DNA of 5,870 nt from positions 1 to 5,870 of the forward strand of contig JAFWLX010000241.1 of NCBI GenBank assembly GCA_017510875.1. Reading direction: 5' to 3'. This DNA comes from Atopobiaceae bacterium. Lineage in GTDB: Bacteria; Actinomycetota; Coriobacteriia; Coriobacteriales; Atopobiaceae. Below the pieces are notes generated by a model. It searched no databases. It was not told where the DNA came from and saw nothing but the letters and a program-made list of their open reading frames with translations. A program made the position numbers and the translations under genes. This document shows positions 5,853 through 5,870 of the stretch, piece by piece. Position 1 is the first letter of the stretch; the number at the start of each line of letters is the position of its first letter.

Positions 5853-5870
5853 CTCTGGTTCTACGGGGGC

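Overview
The window reads as an ordinary bacterial chromosomal segment of moderately high GC with compact gene packing. The protein style (a YgiQ opening with a TTRREM/GDAYVDHPSFG N-terminus, and a HprK-like kinase, PqqD, S26-like peptidase and nucleotidyltransferase set) suggests a gut or oral anaerobe, most likely a Coriobacteriia actinobacterium of the Olsenella/Collinsella type. That placement is inference from general resemblance; there is no rRNA or other marker here to fix it.

Layout. Positions 1-1855 (minus strand) hold nearly all of a YgiQ-family radical SAM protein, open without a stop to the left edge. A 206-base divergent intergenic region (1856-2061) separates it from a plus-strand operon. 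The operon is very tightly packed: HprK-like P-loop kinase (2062-2802), PqqD-like protein (2799-3059, ATGA overlap), S24/S26-type peptidase (3052-3498, 8-nt overlap), then a 41-codon frame (3491-3616, 8-nt overlap) and a PF14907-type nucleotidyltransferase (3606-4718, 11-nt overlap with the small frame). After a 126-base gap with an extended -10-like element, a CPBP-family (CAAX protease/bacteriocin-processing) membrane protein follows (4845-5852) on the same strand.

How it may work together. PqqD-like domains bind peptide leader sequences in ribosomally synthesised peptide (RiPP) pathways; HprK-like kinases are known to phosphorylate peptides in some lasso-peptide clusters; S26-type peptidases cleave leaders or signal peptides; PF14907 proteins have a nucleotidyltransferase fold with unproven substrates. 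The four together look like a peptide or small-protein modification cassette, but there is no SPASM radical SAM maturase, lasso cyclase, transporter or recognised precursor in view. The small frame between peptidase and nucleotidyltransferase is the only in-operon candidate precursor, and it competes with an alternative, upstream GTG start (3495) of the nucleotidyltransferase. The CPBP protein could be a partner (maturation or immunity) or simply the next gene.

No tRNA, rRNA, CRISPR, insertion sequence or convincing rho-independent terminator was seen.
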